A stretch of 64,000 bases of DNA, taken from an uncultured Pelagibacteraceae bacterium (lineage in GTDB: Bacteria > Pseudomonadota > Alphaproteobacteria > Pelagibacterales > Pelagibacteraceae). Below are positions 1 to 11,905 of the stretch, piece after piece. Where the stretch lies: assembly GCA_902623075.1 (NCBI GenBank), contig CACNSD010000002.1, positions 62,001 through 126,000 on the forward strand. Reading direction: 5' to 3'. The notes under the pieces were generated by a model. It ran no database searches and was not told the DNA's origin. It saw only the letters and a list, made by a program, of their open reading frames with translations. Numbering within the stretch: the stretch's first letter is position 1; every line of letters starts with the position of its first letter. A program made the translations under genes and the position numbers.

Positions 1-1
1 T

Positions 2-817
2 GTTATTTCAGGGTTTGCGTTTAACAAAAGAGTTTTAGTTCAAGGATATCATGGTACTGGTAAATCTACTCATATTGAACAAATTGCTGCAAGATTAAAT
101 TGGCCCTGTATTCGTGTAAATTTAGACAGTCATGTAAGTAGAATAGATTTAATTGGAAAAGACGCGATAGTTCTTAAAGATGGAAAGCAAGTAACTCAAT
201 TTAATGAAGGTATTTTACCTTGGTCAATTCAAAACCCGGTTGCTCTTGTTTTTGATGAATATGATGCTGGTAGGCCAGATGTGATGTTTGTAATTCAAAG
301 AGTCTTGGAAGCTGAAGGAAATTTTACATTACTAGATAAAAACAAGGTAATTAAACAAAATAAGTATTTTAGATTATTTGCTACCTCAAACACTGTTGGT
401 CTTGGTGATACCACAGGTCTTTATCACGGAACGCAGCAAATTAACCAAGGTCAGATGGATAGATGGAATATTGTTACAACGTTAAATTATCTCAGTCTTG
501 ATAAAGAAATGGATATTGTATTATCTAAAAATAGATATTTAAACAACGCAAAAGGGAAAGAAAAAGTTGCCAATATGATAAAAGTGGCATCTCTTACTCG
601 TAAAGGATTTATAGCAGGAGATATCTCGACAGTAATGAGTCCTAGAACCGTGTTGCATTGGGCTGAAAACTCTGAAATATTCAAGGATACCGGTTACGCT
701 TTCAGAGTAACTTTTTTAAATAAATGTGATGATATTGAGAAAAATACTATCGCAGAATATTATCAAAGATGTTTTGGAGAAGAATTGCCAGAATCTTTAA
801 TTAATATTCAGATTTAA
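2..817 (+). CDS. cobS: Cobaltochelatase-type AAA+ ATPase CobS (5' truncated)
   Basis: The frame is open from the window edge, so the N-terminus lies outside. The visible part is a MoxR-like AAA+ ATPase core: Walker A GYHGTGKS around nt 44-67 and Walker B LVFDEYD around nt 244-264, followed by the sensor region. In aerobic cobalamin synthesis CobS is the ATPase ring that works with CobT to drive CobN-dependent insertion of cobalt into hydrogenobyrinic acid diamide. Its stop codon abuts the cobT start at 818, so the two are surely co-expressed. No cobN or other corrin gene is visible, so its role as a true cobaltochelatase here is uncertain. It may act as a general AAA+/VWA chaperone pair. Confidence 0.88.
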   Translation, partial: VISGFAFNKRVLVQGYHGTGKSTHIEQIAARLNWPCIRVNLDSHVSRIDLIGKDAIVLKDGKQVTQFNEGILPWSIQNPVALVFDEYDAGRPDVMFVIQRVLEAEGNFTLLDKNKVIKQNKYFRLFATSNTVGLGDTTGLYHGTQQINQGQMDRWNIVTTLNYLSLDKEMDIVLSKNRYLNNAKGKEKVANMIKVASLTRKGFIAGDISTVMSPRTVLHWAENSEIFKDTGYAFRVTFLNKCDDIEKNTIAEYYQRCFGEELPESLINIQI

Positions 818-2617
818 ATGAGCACAAAAGAAACTAACTTAAAAGAAAAATTCAGAATTGCTTTAAACTCAACAGCAAAAGTAATTTCAGATGATTTTGA
901 TTTAAATAAAAAAAACTTAGAAGAAAAAAAAAATAAAGATATTATTTCATTAGAAATTGATAATCTTACTAATCCAAGTGACTTTATTAGACTACGTGCT
1001 GAAACTGACTCAAGTGCTCTTAAAAAAAAATTTTCTGATGATTTAATTTACAAAAAAAACTTACCTAGCAACACTTCATCCAGATCACTTTATAATATTG
1101 CTGAGAAGATTAGATACGAGGCTTTGGGAGGCCAAATGCTCAAAGGTATAGAAAAAAACTTTCATGAAAATTATTCCCAAATAATAAATCGTAAAAGAAA
1201 AGATCAATTAAAAACAAAAGAGGATGTCCCTGTGGCAGAGGCTTTTGAATTATATATGCTTAAAAACTTTCATAAAATAAAATTAAATCAACTAACCTCT
1301 AGAATGTTGAATTTTTGGGAGAAAGATTTTGAAAACTCTATTGAAAAACATAAAGAATATTTGATGAATAATCTTGAAGATCAAAATGCTTATTCTTTAA
1401 AGTTTTCTCAAATATTGGAAGAAATGGATATTTTTCAAAGTGATGAAGATAATGAAAAAGAGGAAGAAAATCAGGATAATAGTCAAGACAATCCATCAAA
1501 CGACAATCAAAACAGTGATAATGAAGATAATAAAGATGAAAACAACGACCAGGAAACCCAAGCTTCTCTAGATGCAGATTATAGCGTTGATGAATTTAAC
1601 TTAGATGAACAACTCGATGAAGCTGAATCAGATGAACAAAGTTCAGAGCAAATAATAAAAAAAAACATTGAAAATATTAGTCTTGATTATAAGGTATTTA
1701 CTTCGCAGTATGATGAAATAGTCAAGGCTGAGAATTTAGAAAATGCTGATGAAGCAACAAAGCTTAGAAAAAGTTTAGATCAACAGCTAGTTGGTTTTCA
1801 AGACATTATCACAAAATTGGCAAATAAACTTCAAAGACAATTACTTGCAAAACAAAATAGAGCTTGGGAATTTGATTTAGAAGAAGGACTTTTAGATAGC
1901 TCTAAACTTCCAAGAATTATAATGGACCCTTACAACTCTTTATCATTTAAAAAAGAAAAAGACCTAGATTTCAAAGATACAGTAGTAACTTTGTTGATTG
2001 ATAATTCTGGATCTATGAGAGGAAGACCAATTACTATCGCAGCTATATGTGCAGATATCCTATCTAGAACTCTTGAGAGATGCTCTGTTAAAGTAGAAAT
2101 TTTAGGTTTTACAACTAAAAATTGGAAAGGAGGACAAAGTAGAGAACTTTGGACAAAAAATTCGAAACCCAAAACACCTGGGAGATTAAATGATTTGAGA
2201 CATATTATTTATAAGGGCGCTGATACTCACTGGAGACAAGCAAAAAATAATTTAGGGCTTATGCTTAAAGAGGGCTTGCTAAAAGAAAATATTGATGGAG
2301 AAGCAATATCATGGGCATACAATAGAATTAAAAAAAGAAAAGAGGAAAGAAAAATTTTGATGGTAATTTCTGACGGTGCTCCTGTGGATGACTCAACGCT
2401 TTCAGTAAACTCAGGGGACTTTTTAGAAAAACATTTAAAAAAAATTGTTAAATTTATTGAAAATAAATCTGATATTGAAGTTCTAGCAATAGGAATAGGT
2501 CACGATGTTTCAAGATATTATGATAAAGCGATAAAAATTACTGACGTGAATGAATTGGGAGATGTTATGATATCTCAATTAAGTTCATTATTTGATACAA
2601 AGAAAAAATACCACTAA
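818..2617 (+). CDS. cobT: Cobaltochelatase-type VWA protein CobT
   Basis: A 599-residue protein with the CobT architecture: a helical N-terminal part, a very acidic Asn/Asp/Glu/Gln-rich linker at about residues 205-275, and a C-terminal von Willebrand A domain. The MIDAS motif DNSGSM begins at residue 395 (nt 2000), and a later SDGAPVDD loop fits the domain. CobT is the partner of the CobS ring and is thought to transmit ATP-driven remodelling to CobN. The ATG follows the cobS stop with no spacer. At the 3' end its TAA shares four bases with the stop of the convergent kinase gene. The family call is firm; the cofactor role is not, because no corrin pathway genes are present. Confidence 0.9.
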   Translation: MSTKETNLKEKFRIALNSTAKVISDDFDLNKKNLEEKKNKDIISLEIDNLTNPSDFIRLRAETDSSALKKKFSDDLIYKKNLPSNTSSRSLYNIAEKIRYEALGGQMLKGIEKNFHENYSQIINRKRKDQLKTKEDVPVAEAFELYMLKNFHKIKLNQLTSRMLNFWEKDFENSIEKHKEYLMNNLEDQNAYSLKFSQILEEMDIFQSDEDNEKEEENQDNSQDNPSNDNQNSDNEDNKDENNDQETQASLDADYSVDEFNLDEQLDEAESDEQSSEQIIKKNIENISLDYKVFTSQYDEIVKAENLENADEATKLRKSLDQQLVGFQDIITKLANKLQRQLLAKQNRAWEFDLEEGLLDSSKLPRIIMDPYNSLSFKKEKDLDFKDTVVTLLIDNSGSMRGRPITIAAICADILSRTLERCSVKVEILGFTTKNWKGGQSRELWTKNSKPKTPGRLNDLRHIIYKGADTHWRQAKNNLGLMLKEGLLKENIDGEAISWAYNRIKKRKEERKILMVISDGAPVDDSTLSVNSGDFLEKHLKKIVKFIENKSDIEVLAIGIGHDVSRYYDKAIKITDVNELGDVMISQLSSLFDTKKKYH

Positions 2618-3894
2618 ATATTAAATAATTCTCTGTTCTTCCATTTAATATTAACTTCTGCGCCACTACGCGTTTTAGAATTTATACAATTTACTAGAGC
2701 AAAATTTTTCTCTAATAAAGTTTTACCAATAAACAATCCAAGACCTAACCCTTGCTTTGAGCTATCTTTAGAATAGTTTGATTTCAAATACGGCTCTCCA
2801 ATTTTTGACAGAATATCTCTTGGATAACCATCACCATCATCTTCAACAGTAATTTCGGTAATTTCACTATCACTTTTTAAATTAATAAAGATTGAATTTT
2901 TTGCAAATTTGTTGGCATTTCCAATAAAATTTCTTAATCCATAGACAATTTCTATAGATTTAGTTATTTTTTTTGGGTTTGAGTCTTGATCAAAATTAAA
3001 AATAAAATCTTTTTTACTAATTTCTTTAAATGATAGAATAATTTCATTTAAATAATCTCTAATACTAATATCTTTGTCTATAAATTCATCTTCCTCGACG
3101 GGGTTAAGTGTTAAACGCTTTAAAATACCATTACATCGATCAACCTGGCTGTTTAATAATTCTATATCTTTTTCTATATCTTTTTGACCCTTAAATTGCA
3201 TTCTTAAGTCATGAGCAATTATTGTTATAGTTGAAAGTGGAGTACCTAAAGAATGTGCTGCAGCAGCTGCTTGACCACCTAAAGATAATAACTCATGTTC
3301 TTTGGCCATAACCTCTTCCATTTTTCCTAAAGCTTCTTTTCTCAATCTATTTTGTGTTCCAAAAGTCATAGCAAAATAATTTAAAAAAACTAAAGCAATA
3401 ATCAAAGAAGTTGGAATGGAATAGTAAAAATAGTGATTATTATGAAAATCAGAATTTAAATTTATCGGTAAATCTTGATAATTAAAGGTTAGAAATATAA
3501 TTATAAATACTGTTAAAATCACCAACAAGATATTAGTTTTAAAGCTTAAATTTGATGATGAAAAAACACTTGGAATTAGTATAAAAATTACAAATGGATT
3601 AGTTATTCCACCAGATAAATATAGAAGAAAACCTAATTGTAAAATATCTATAAGTAGAAAAAGAAAAGCTGATCTATCTGATAGTTGTGTTTTCTTATAA
3701 ATAAAAATTAAATAGAAATTACTTAGTATACCAAAAAATATAACTAAGTTTGATGTAACAAAATCAAAATTAGAATTTATAAAAAAATATACAAAATTTA
3801 CCGCAATTAATTGTCCAATAATTCCTATCCATCTGAGAGCTATATAAGTTGATTTTTTAAAAGAATGATATTTTGAAGTTTCAAAAAACTTCAT
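2614..3894 (-). CDS. regB: RegB/PrrB-type redox sensor histidine kinase
   Basis: A 426-residue membrane histidine kinase. About six hydrophobic segments fill residues 18-178. The segment GGITNPF at 95-101 matches the quinone-sensing signature of RegB/PrrB. The H-box [15 protein letters not shown] carries the phospho-accepting His214, and Cys254 in DRCNGIL is at the place of the redox-active cysteine known in Rhodobacter RegB. The ATP-binding region follows, with an N-box ([11 protein letters not shown]) and the G boxes DDGDGYP and GLGLGLF. In other alphaproteobacteria RegB phosphorylates RegA to control respiration and carbon or nitrogen use; no regA is visible here. It lies 2 bp downstream of gyrB and may be co-transcribed with it. 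Confidence 0.85.
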   Translation of the reverse strand: MKFFETSKYHSFKKSTYIALRWIGIIGQLIAVNFVYFFINSNFDFVTSNLVIFFGILSNFYLIFIYKKTQLSDRSAFLFLLIDILQLGFLLYLSGGITNPFVIFILIPSVFSSSNLSFKTNILLVILTVFIIIFLTFNYQDLPINLNSDFHNNHYFYYSIPTSLIIALVFLNYFAMTFGTQNRLRKEALGKMEEVMAKEHELLSLGGQAAAAAHSLGTPLSTITIIAHDLRMQFKGQKDIEKDIELLNSQVDRCNGILKRLTLNPVEEDEFIDKDISIRDYLNEIILSFKEISKKDFIFNFDQDSNPKKITKSIEIVYGLRNFIGNANKFAKNSIFINLKSDSEITEITVEDDGDGYPRDILSKIGEPYLKSNYSKDSSKQGLGLGLFIGKTLLEKNFALVNCINSKTRSGAEVNIKWKNRELFNI

Positions 3895-3896
3895 AT

Positions 3897-6014
<2,118 letters not shown>

Positions 6015-6075
6015 TTATCTTAAGAAAAAAACTGTAAAATGCCTAAATTACCCTTGAAAAATAAAGCTTATTTGA

Positions 6076-6165
6076 TGGCGGAGAGAATGGGATTCGAACC
6101 CATGAAAGAATTGCTCCTTTACACGCTTTCCAAGCGTGCGCCTTCAACCACTCGGCCACCTCTCC
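6076..6165 (-). tRNA. tRNA-Ser (GGA)
   Basis: A 90-nt class II tRNA read on the minus strand. The acceptor stem pairs GGAGAGG with TCTCTCC, the discriminator is G and the 3' CCA is encoded. The anticodon stem CACGC/GCGTG encloses the loop TTGGAAA, giving anticodon GGA. A long variable arm and a T arm with GGTTCGAATCC fit tRNA-Ser. It separates gyrB from the divergently read glycan gene region, a common position for chromosomal insertions. Confidence 0.96.
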
Positions 6166-6224
6166 AAATTAAATTGTTATTTAACTATTATTTTTTATAT
6201 AAATCATTAACAAATTTTGAATAA

Positions 6225-7226
6225 ATGAAAATATATATAACGGGAATTGCAGGTTTTTTAGGAAGTCATTTGGCAAAAAGGTTGATTGATTTAGGTCACG
6301 AAGTATCTGGTAATGACAGCATGATACAGGGAGACTTGGAAAATCTTCCTAAAAATATTAATTTTCATAAAACTGATTGTTGTAACTTTGATGAAATGTC
6401 TAAAAATTTAAACAATATAGATATTGTTTATCATTGTGCAGCAACAGCACATGAAGGTTTATCCGTTTTTTCACCTAACTTTATTACTAAAAATATTTAT
6501 CAAGCAAGTATTTCTGTAATTACTGCGAGTATAGTTAATAAAGTAAAAAAATTTGTTTTTTGTTCATCTATGGCAAGATATGGATTTCAAAAATCTCCAT
6601 TTACAGAAGATATGACTCCTAAACCGGAAGATCCATATGGTATAGCAAAAGTTGCTGTAGAGGATACATTAAAATTGCTTTGTGAAGTACATTCTATGGA
6701 TTATAATATTGCAGTACCACATAATATAGTTGGTCCTAATCAGAAATATGATGATCCTTTTAGAAATGTTATGTCTATTTTTATTAATAGAAATCTTCAA
6801 AATAAACCTTCAATTATTTATGGAGATGGAAATCAAAAAAGATGTTTTTCCTATATCGATGATGTAATTTTTTGTTTAGAGAAATTAGCGCTAGATAAAA
6901 AAATTAGTAAAGAAATTATAAATATTGGACCAGACGAAGAAACTGTTACTGTAAATGAGCTGTCCAAAATAGTTGCAAATGAAACTGGTTATAATGGCAA
7001 ACCAATTTATGTATCTGGACGGCCTCAAGAAGTATTAGAGGCTTCTTGTTCCTCTGATAAAGCAAGAAAATTACTTAAATATAAAACTAAAACATCTTTA
7101 AGAGATTCTGTTAAATTAACAGCAGATTATATTCGAAAGAAAGGTACAAAAGAATTTATTTATAATCTTCCAGTGGAAATAAAAACTAATAAAACACCAG
7201 AAACTTGGATAAAAAAAACGATCTAG
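6225..7226 (+). CDS. NAD-dependent epimerase/dehydratase (extended SDR)
   Basis: A 333-residue extended short-chain dehydrogenase. The Rossmann motif TGIAGFLGS is at residues 5-13, a Ser-containing CSSMARYG segment is near 120, and the catalytic YxxxK is in PYGIAK near residue 144. It resembles UDP-glucose 4-epimerase and related nucleotide-sugar enzymes; the exact sugar cannot be told from sequence alone. It opens the surface-glycan region beside tRNA-Ser and is followed 2 bp later by a convergent GT2 gene. The extended SDR family is certain; 4-epimerase is only the likeliest activity. Confidence 0.78.
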   Translation: MKIYITGIAGFLGSHLAKRLIDLGHEVSGNDSMIQGDLENLPKNINFHKTDCCNFDEMSKNLNNIDIVYHCAATAHEGLSVFSPNFITKNIYQASISVITASIVNKVKKFVFCSSMARYGFQKSPFTEDMTPKPEDPYGIAKVAVEDTLKLLCEVHSMDYNIAVPHNIVGPNQKYDDPFRNVMSIFINRNLQNKPSIIYGDGNQKRCFSYIDDVIFCLEKLALDKKISKEIINIGPDEETVTVNELSKIVANETGYNGKPIYVSGRPQEVLEASCSSDKARKLLKYKTKTSLRDSVKLTADYIRKKGTKEFIYNLPVEIKTNKTPETWIKKTI

Positions 7227-7228
7227 TA

Positions 7229-8056
7229 TCAAAAAAATTTAGGTCTATAAAAAGATTTTTTTAAAAAATATGAGTTTAAAAGACCTAGAAATCTCATTTT
7301 ATAGATATTTTTTTTTAATTTATTATTAGTAAAACTGTAAAATAAAAATTTTATAATTGAACTTAGAAAACTTGGGAATGTAGAGAAAAATGCAAAAAAA
7401 TAACCCTGATATTTCTTTTTAAAATAAAATTTAGACCACATCCAATGCCAATTTCTTGACTTTTCCATTTCTATATTTTCTCTATCTCCATGAGATAAAC
7501 CGCCCAAATGAATGAATGGTACGTTTATACTCAATATTTTCCCATTATTTTCTCTAATTCTTTTACAGAGATCAATTTCCTCAAGATATAAAAAAAAATT
7601 TTCATCAAAATAAATATTATTTAAAGATTTTTTATTCAACAGCATCGCGAAACCTTTAACAAATTCTACTTCATTGATTTGTTTGATATTTTTAAGTTGT
7701 TTAAATTCCTCAAATGCTACCGGAGCAGCAATAACAAAATTTTCTTTATTTAAAATTTCTAAAAATTTTTCTAAATCAGAAACCTTAAATCTTACATCAG
7801 GATTTAAAATAAATACATAATCTGTTTCACAAAGCTTAATACCCATATTATTTGCTCTTCCATAACCTAAATTTTCATTAGATAAAATACATGTTAGATT
7901 GTGATATTTTTTCTCCAAAATATTTTTTAAATTTAAATTTTGAGAATTTTCGACAACAATTTTTTTTGAGTCGTTTGGTAGAGAGTTTAAACAATCAAAA
8001 ATAACATTATCGCTATGAAAAGTGACAATTATAAATGTAATATCTTTAGTTTTCAT
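7229..8056 (-). CDS. Family 2 glycosyltransferase (rhamnosyltransferase-like)
   Basis: A 275-residue GT-A glycosyltransferase. It begins with the GT2 beta strand FIIVTFHS. NENLGYGRANN and the DXD-like NPDVRF at about residue 90 follow the pattern of WbbL/RfbF-type transferases that add sugars such as rhamnose to lipid-linked glycans. EEIDLCKRI near residue 160 is the usual acceptor-side motif. The C-terminus after about residue 205 is hydrophobic and basic and probably touches the membrane. It is read opposite to its neighbours on both sides. Donor and acceptor are unknown. Confidence 0.82.
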   Translation of the reverse strand: MKTKDITFIIVTFHSDNVIFDCLNSLPNDSKKIVVENSQNLNLKNILEKKYHNLTCILSNENLGYGRANNMGIKLCETDYVFILNPDVRFKVSDLEKFLEILNKENFVIAAPVAFEEFKQLKNIKQINEVEFVKGFAMLLNKKSLNNIYFDENFFLYLEEIDLCKRIRENNGKILSINVPFIHLGGLSHGDRENIEMEKSRNWHWMWSKFYFKKKYQGYFFAFFSTFPSFLSSIIKFLFYSFTNNKLKKNIYKMRFLGLLNSYFLKKSFYRPKFF

Positions 8057-8116
8057 ATCTTAAATATTTTAATTATTACTTTAATTATAATGAATAATAT
8101 TTAAATATATTTTTTG

Positions 8117-9145
8117 ATGAGTAAAAAAAATATAATTGTTACAGGAGGCTTGGGCTTTATAGGTAGTAACTTGATTGGAATGCTTATTCAACAAAAATAT
8201 AATATAATAAATATTGATAAAGTGTCCTATTCATCAAGCTTTTACAATGTAAAAGAATATAAGAACAACAAAAAATATAAATTTTACAAATGTAACATTG
8301 GTAATCAAAAAAAAATTAGTAAAATTCTAAATAAATATAATCCAATTTGTATATTTAATTTAGCAGCAGAAACACATGTTGATAAATCTATAGATAATCC
8401 AAATAATTTTGTAAAAGCTAATATTTTAAATTTTGCAAGATTTTTAGAATGTTTCAAAAAGTTTTCAAAAAAAAATATAAAAACAAAACTAATTCATATT
8501 TCCACTGATGAAGTTTATGGAGATATTTTAAAAGGAAGATCAGATGAATTTTTTCCTTTAAGACCTAATTCACCTTATGCTGCCTCTAAGGCATCATCTG
8601 ATCTTTTGTTGAGATCGTATATTCGTACATACAATATACCAGCAATAGTGACAAATTGTTCAAATAATTATGGCCCAAAACAACATCCAGAAAAATTTGT
8701 TCCAAAAATAATTTTTAACATAATAAATAATTTAAACTTACCTCTTTATGGAAATGGAAAAAATTCTAGAGAATGGATTCATGTTTTTGACCATTGTTCC
8801 GCTTTAATAAAAATTTTTAGGTATGGTAAATTGGGTGAATTTTACAATATTGGTTCAAATAAAAATCTTACAAATTATCAATTAATTAAATTTTTAATAA
8901 AAATGGCTGGTAAGAAAATTAAAATTAAAAATAATGTTAAAATAAAATACGTTAAAGATAGACCAGGTCATGATTTTAGATATGCACTTAACTCAAAGAA
9001 AATCAAAAAAAATTTAAATTGGAAAACAAAAATTGATTTAGCTAGCGGACTTGAAATGACATTTTCATGGTATCTGAATAATCTTTCTTACTTTAAAACT
9101 TTAAATCAAAAAGATATAAAATTAAGATTTGGACTAAAGAAATGA
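8117..9145 (+). CDS. rfbB: dTDP-glucose 4,6-dehydratase-like protein
   Basis: A 342-residue extended SDR. The NAD-binding motif VTGGLGFIGSN is at the N-terminus, then FNLAAETHVDKSI, the catalytic STDEVYG with its Asp-Glu pair, YAASKAS with the active Tyr, and NNYGPKQHPEKFVP, all hallmarks of RfbB/RmlB. The product would be dTDP-4-keto-6-deoxyglucose. A TTG three bases upstream (8114) is in frame, but the ATG at 8117 gives the standard N-terminus. It overlaps the following nucleotidyltransferase by 4 bp. No rfbC or rfbD is nearby, so the end sugar need not be rhamnose. Confidence 0.85.
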   Translation: MSKKNIIVTGGLGFIGSNLIGMLIQQKYNIINIDKVSYSSSFYNVKEYKNNKKYKFYKCNIGNQKKISKILNKYNPICIFNLAAETHVDKSIDNPNNFVKANILNFARFLECFKKFSKKNIKTKLIHISTDEVYGDILKGRSDEFFPLRPNSPYAASKASSDLLLRSYIRTYNIPAIVTNCSNNYGPKQHPEKFVPKIIFNIINNLNLPLYGNGKNSREWIHVFDHCSALIKIFRYGKLGEFYNIGSNKNLTNYQLIKFLIKMAGKKIKIKNNVKIKYVKDRPGHDFRYALNSKKIKKNLNWKTKIDLASGLEMTFSWYLNNLSYFKTLNQKDIKLRFGLKK

Positions 9146-10011
9146 TTAAAAAAGGAATTATTCTTGCAGGTGGTAATGGTTCTAGAGTTGGACCAAGTAC
9201 TAAAGCAATATCAAAACAATTAATCCCATTAGCCGATAAACCAATTATTTTTTATTCATTATCAATTTTAATGTTATTAAATATTAAAGATATTTTGATA
9301 ATTGTAAAAAAAGAAGATCTTTCAAATTATAAAAAACTATTAGGCAATGGTAAAGACTTTGGAATTAAAATTAATTATGCAATTCAAGATAAACCAAGAG
9401 GTCTACCAGAAGCATTCATAATCGGGAAAAAATTTATTAAAAATAATAATGTTGCTTTAATACTTGGTGATAACTTTTTTCATGGACAAGGTTTAATAGA
9501 ACTATTGAATAACAAACTCGTAAACTTTGAGAGTGGAGCAAATATTTTTTCATATAATGTAAGAAATCCTAGTGCATACGGAGTAATAGAACAAAATAAA
9601 AAAAAAATTAAAATCATAGAAAAACCAAAAAAAACAAATTCAACAAAAGTCATTACAGGGTTATATTTTTTTGATAAAAATGTTAGCAAACTAAGCTCAA
9701 AACTAAAAAAATCTAAAAGAGGAGAATTAGAAATTATTGATCTAATAAAAATTTATTTAAAAAAAAATAAGCTTACAATTACTGAATTAGGTCGTGGAAG
9801 TGCGTGGTTAGATACAGGAACAAGTAAAGATATATTAAAAGCTGGAAATTATATTGAAATAATTGAAGAGAGACAAAATCAAAAAATTGCTTGCATTGAA
9901 GAAATTTCATTTAGAAAAAAATGGATTAATAGAAAATTGTTGAATAGAAGAATAAACTTTTATGGTAAAAGTGAATATACGAGTTATTTAACAGGAATTC
10001 TTAAGGAATAG
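9142..10011 (+). CDS. rfbA: Glucose-1-phosphate thymidylyltransferase-like nucleotidyltransferase
   Basis: A 289-residue sugar-phosphate nucleotidyltransferase. The N-terminus KGIILAGGNGSRVGPSTKAISKQL is the RfbA signature with a slightly changed loop (NGSRVGPST rather than the usual GTRLYPLT). LGDNFFHG and GRGSAWLDTGT are the substrate and metal binding motifs. It would make dTDP-glucose from glucose-1-phosphate and dTTP, supplying the dehydratase encoded just upstream with a 4-bp overlap. The two genes form a clear pair. Confidence 0.84.
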   Translation: MIKKGIILAGGNGSRVGPSTKAISKQLIPLADKPIIFYSLSILMLLNIKDILIIVKKEDLSNYKKLLGNGKDFGIKINYAIQDKPRGLPEAFIIGKKFIKNNNVALILGDNFFHGQGLIELLNNKLVNFESGANIFSYNVRNPSAYGVIEQNKKKIKIIEKPKKTNSTKVITGLYFFDKNVSKLSSKLKKSKRGELEIIDLIKIYLKKNKLTITELGRGSAWLDTGTSKDILKAGNYIEIIEERQNQKIACIEEISFRKKWINRKLLNRRINFYGKSEYTSYLTGILKE

Positions 10012-10073
10012 ACTAATGTACAAAAGTTAATTAATCATTATTACAAATTATCAAAAAATAAATAAAAATAATT

Positions 10074-10877
10074 ATGAAAATTTTTGATTGTGTTACTTTT
10101 TTTGAGGAGAATCGTCAGATGAATTTACGTTTCAACATTTTAGATAATTATGTAGATCAATTTGTTGTTTGTGAAGGAAAATACGATCATCAAGGAAGAA
10201 AAAAAAAAATCAATTTTAATGTAAATAATTATAAAAAATTTAAGAAAAAAATTACACATGTAATAGTAGAAAATTTTCCTAAAAATTTAAATCCTTGGGA
10301 AAGACAAGCATTTCAGAGAGAACAAATTTTAAAAAATATTAATCAGGCCAAAGAAGACGATTTAATATTATTTTCAGATCCTGATGAAATTCCAAATCTT
10401 TCAAACTTCAAAAAAATTGAATTTAAAAAAAAATATATAGTTTTTTTACAAGATCTTTTTTATTACAAACTTAATATTAAAGAGGTTGGATTTGGTAATA
10501 ATTGGGAAGGAACAAGAGGCTGTTTAAAAAAAAATTTAAAATCTATTGATTATATGAGGCAAAAAGTTTTAAAAAAAAATTTAAAATATGGCTTCTGGAG
10601 AATTGATAAAGAAAGAAACTTACAAATTTTAGAAAATGGTGGTTGGCATTTCTCTTATTTATTAACTCCGATTGAAATAAGAAGAAAAATTGAGACTTTT
10701 GCACACAATGAATTAAACAAAAAAAAATACACTAATCTAAATAATATTAAAAGCTGCATAAAAAATTTTAAAGATTTATTTCATCGTGAGGCAAAATTTA
10801 AAAAAGTAAAAATAGACTATAGCTTTCCAAAATATATATTTAATAACCGTAAAAAACTTACTCGATGGATTGTTTAA
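10074..10877 (+). CDS. Family 17 glycosyltransferase
   Basis: A 267-residue protein with the GT17 pattern: KIFDCVTFFEEN at the N-terminus, WERQAFQREQI near residue 80, SDPDEIPN near residue 100 with the probable metal-binding acidic residues, and FLQDLFYYKLN followed by WEGTRG. The founding member is the eukaryotic bisecting beta-1,4-GlcNAc transferase; bacterial members sit in surface polysaccharide clusters and their sugars are unknown. It probably belongs to the glycan region, 62 bp after rfbA. Its stop codon shares four bases with that of the convergent oxidoreductase. Confidence 0.75.
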   Translation: MKIFDCVTFFEENRQMNLRFNILDNYVDQFVVCEGKYDHQGRKKKINFNVNNYKKFKKKITHVIVENFPKNLNPWERQAFQREQILKNINQAKEDDLILFSDPDEIPNLSNFKKIEFKKKYIVFLQDLFYYKLNIKEVGFGNNWEGTRGCLKKNLKSIDYMRQKVLKKNLKYGFWRIDKERNLQILENGGWHFSYLLTPIEIRRKIETFAHNELNKKKYTNLNNIKSCIKNFKDLFHREAKFKKVKIDYSFPKYIFNNRKKLTRWIV

Positions 10878-11902
10878 ATATTACTTCTCCAAGCGTCAAT
10901 TATTTGCATGTTCAAAATAGACTTATCAATTGTAAATACCTTATGATCATTAATTTGTTTATTTAATATAAATTTACTTAATAATTCTATCTCATATGAG
11001 TAAACACTGTTTGAAGAATTAAAATTAAAAACTATATCTTTATTTTTTTTTTTTAATATTACTTTTGATGGATTTGCTGTCCAAGTATCCTCTACAATAA
11101 TTTTTGCTTTAGATCCTATTATTTCGCTTTTTCGGCCAAGATCCCTAGAAAAAGAAGCTCCGATTCTTGAGACAAAGTTGTTATCAAAACTTAAAGTGGC
11201 ATACGAATCAACTTCTACACCTGTATCTCCCAGTTTATTATTTATATCAATGCAATTAACATTTTTATTAGTTATTGTGCTTTTTAAAGAGGCAATCAGC
11301 AAACTAAATGATACAGGATAACAACCTAAATCTAATATTGATCCTCCACCCATTTTTTTATTAAATATTCTTTTTGTAGGATCAATTTTTTTTTTCTTAA
11401 CAAACCCAAACCAATTCTTTTTGGTCAAAATATTATTTCCAAAATTTGTTTCCATTGAGAGTATTTCTCCTATTTCACCTTCTTTAATTAAATCAATAAT
11501 TTTTTCTATTTGAGGGTGAAATAAATACATGAATGCTTCAAAAAAATAATTTTTATTATTACAATATTTTTTTATTTCTAATATTTCATCCGAGTTCATG
11601 GTAGCCGGTTTTTCTACTAAAATATTTTTATTTTTTTGTAGACAACTTATAGTCCATTTTTTATGTAAAAATGTGGGTAATGCTAAATATATGATATCTA
11701 ATTTTTCTTCTTTTATAAGTTCATCATAATTGTTGAAGCAGTAATTATCTTGAATTTCAAAATTATTTTTAAAAATATTGATCTTTTTTTTATCTTTACT
11801 AGATATAGCTAATAATTTTGCATAGTTTAAATTATTAAATGCTTTAGCAAATTCATTTGCAATTGAGCCAAGGCCAATAATACCCCAATTCACTTTTTGC
11901 AT
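10874..11902 (-). CDS. Gfo/Idh/MocA family oxidoreductase
   Basis: A 342-residue protein with an N-terminal Rossmann fold (WGIIGLGSIANEFA, residues 6-19), the EKPAT motif near residue 97 that closes the cofactor site, and a C-terminal alpha/beta substrate domain. Members oxidise or reduce sugars and sugar derivatives with NAD(P). The gene lies 3 bp downstream of lepA on the same strand, so it is read through from the translation operon, yet its function fits the glycan region on its other side. The substrate cannot be assigned. Confidence 0.8.
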   Translation of the reverse strand: MQKVNWGIIGLGSIANEFAKAFNNLNYAKLLAISSKDKKKINIFKNNFEIQDNYCFNNYDELIKEEKLDIIYLALPTFLHKKWTISCLQKNKNILVEKPATMNSDEILEIKKYCNNKNYFFEAFMYLFHPQIEKIIDLIKEGEIGEILSMETNFGNNILTKKNWFGFVKKKKIDPTKRIFNKKMGGGSILDLGCYPVSFSLLIASLKSTITNKNVNCIDINNKLGDTGVEVDSYATLSFDNNFVSRIGASFSRDLGRKSEIIGSKAKIIVEDTWTANPSKVILKKKNKDIVFNFNSSNSVYSYEIELLSKFILNKQINDHKVFTIDKSILNMQIIDAWRSNI

Positions 11903-11905
11903 AAT

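Noticed and set aside
1430..1650. Low-complexity Asp/Glu/Asn/Gln tract in cobT as possible repeat expansion or frame error
   Set aside because: CobT proteins normally have an acidic linker here and the frame continues cleanly into the VWA domain.
6039..6224. A 61-codon plus-strand ORF across the tRNA-Ser region
   Set aside because: It is the antisense reading of tRNA-Ser; its middle part is the well-known false peptide produced by translating tRNA complement.
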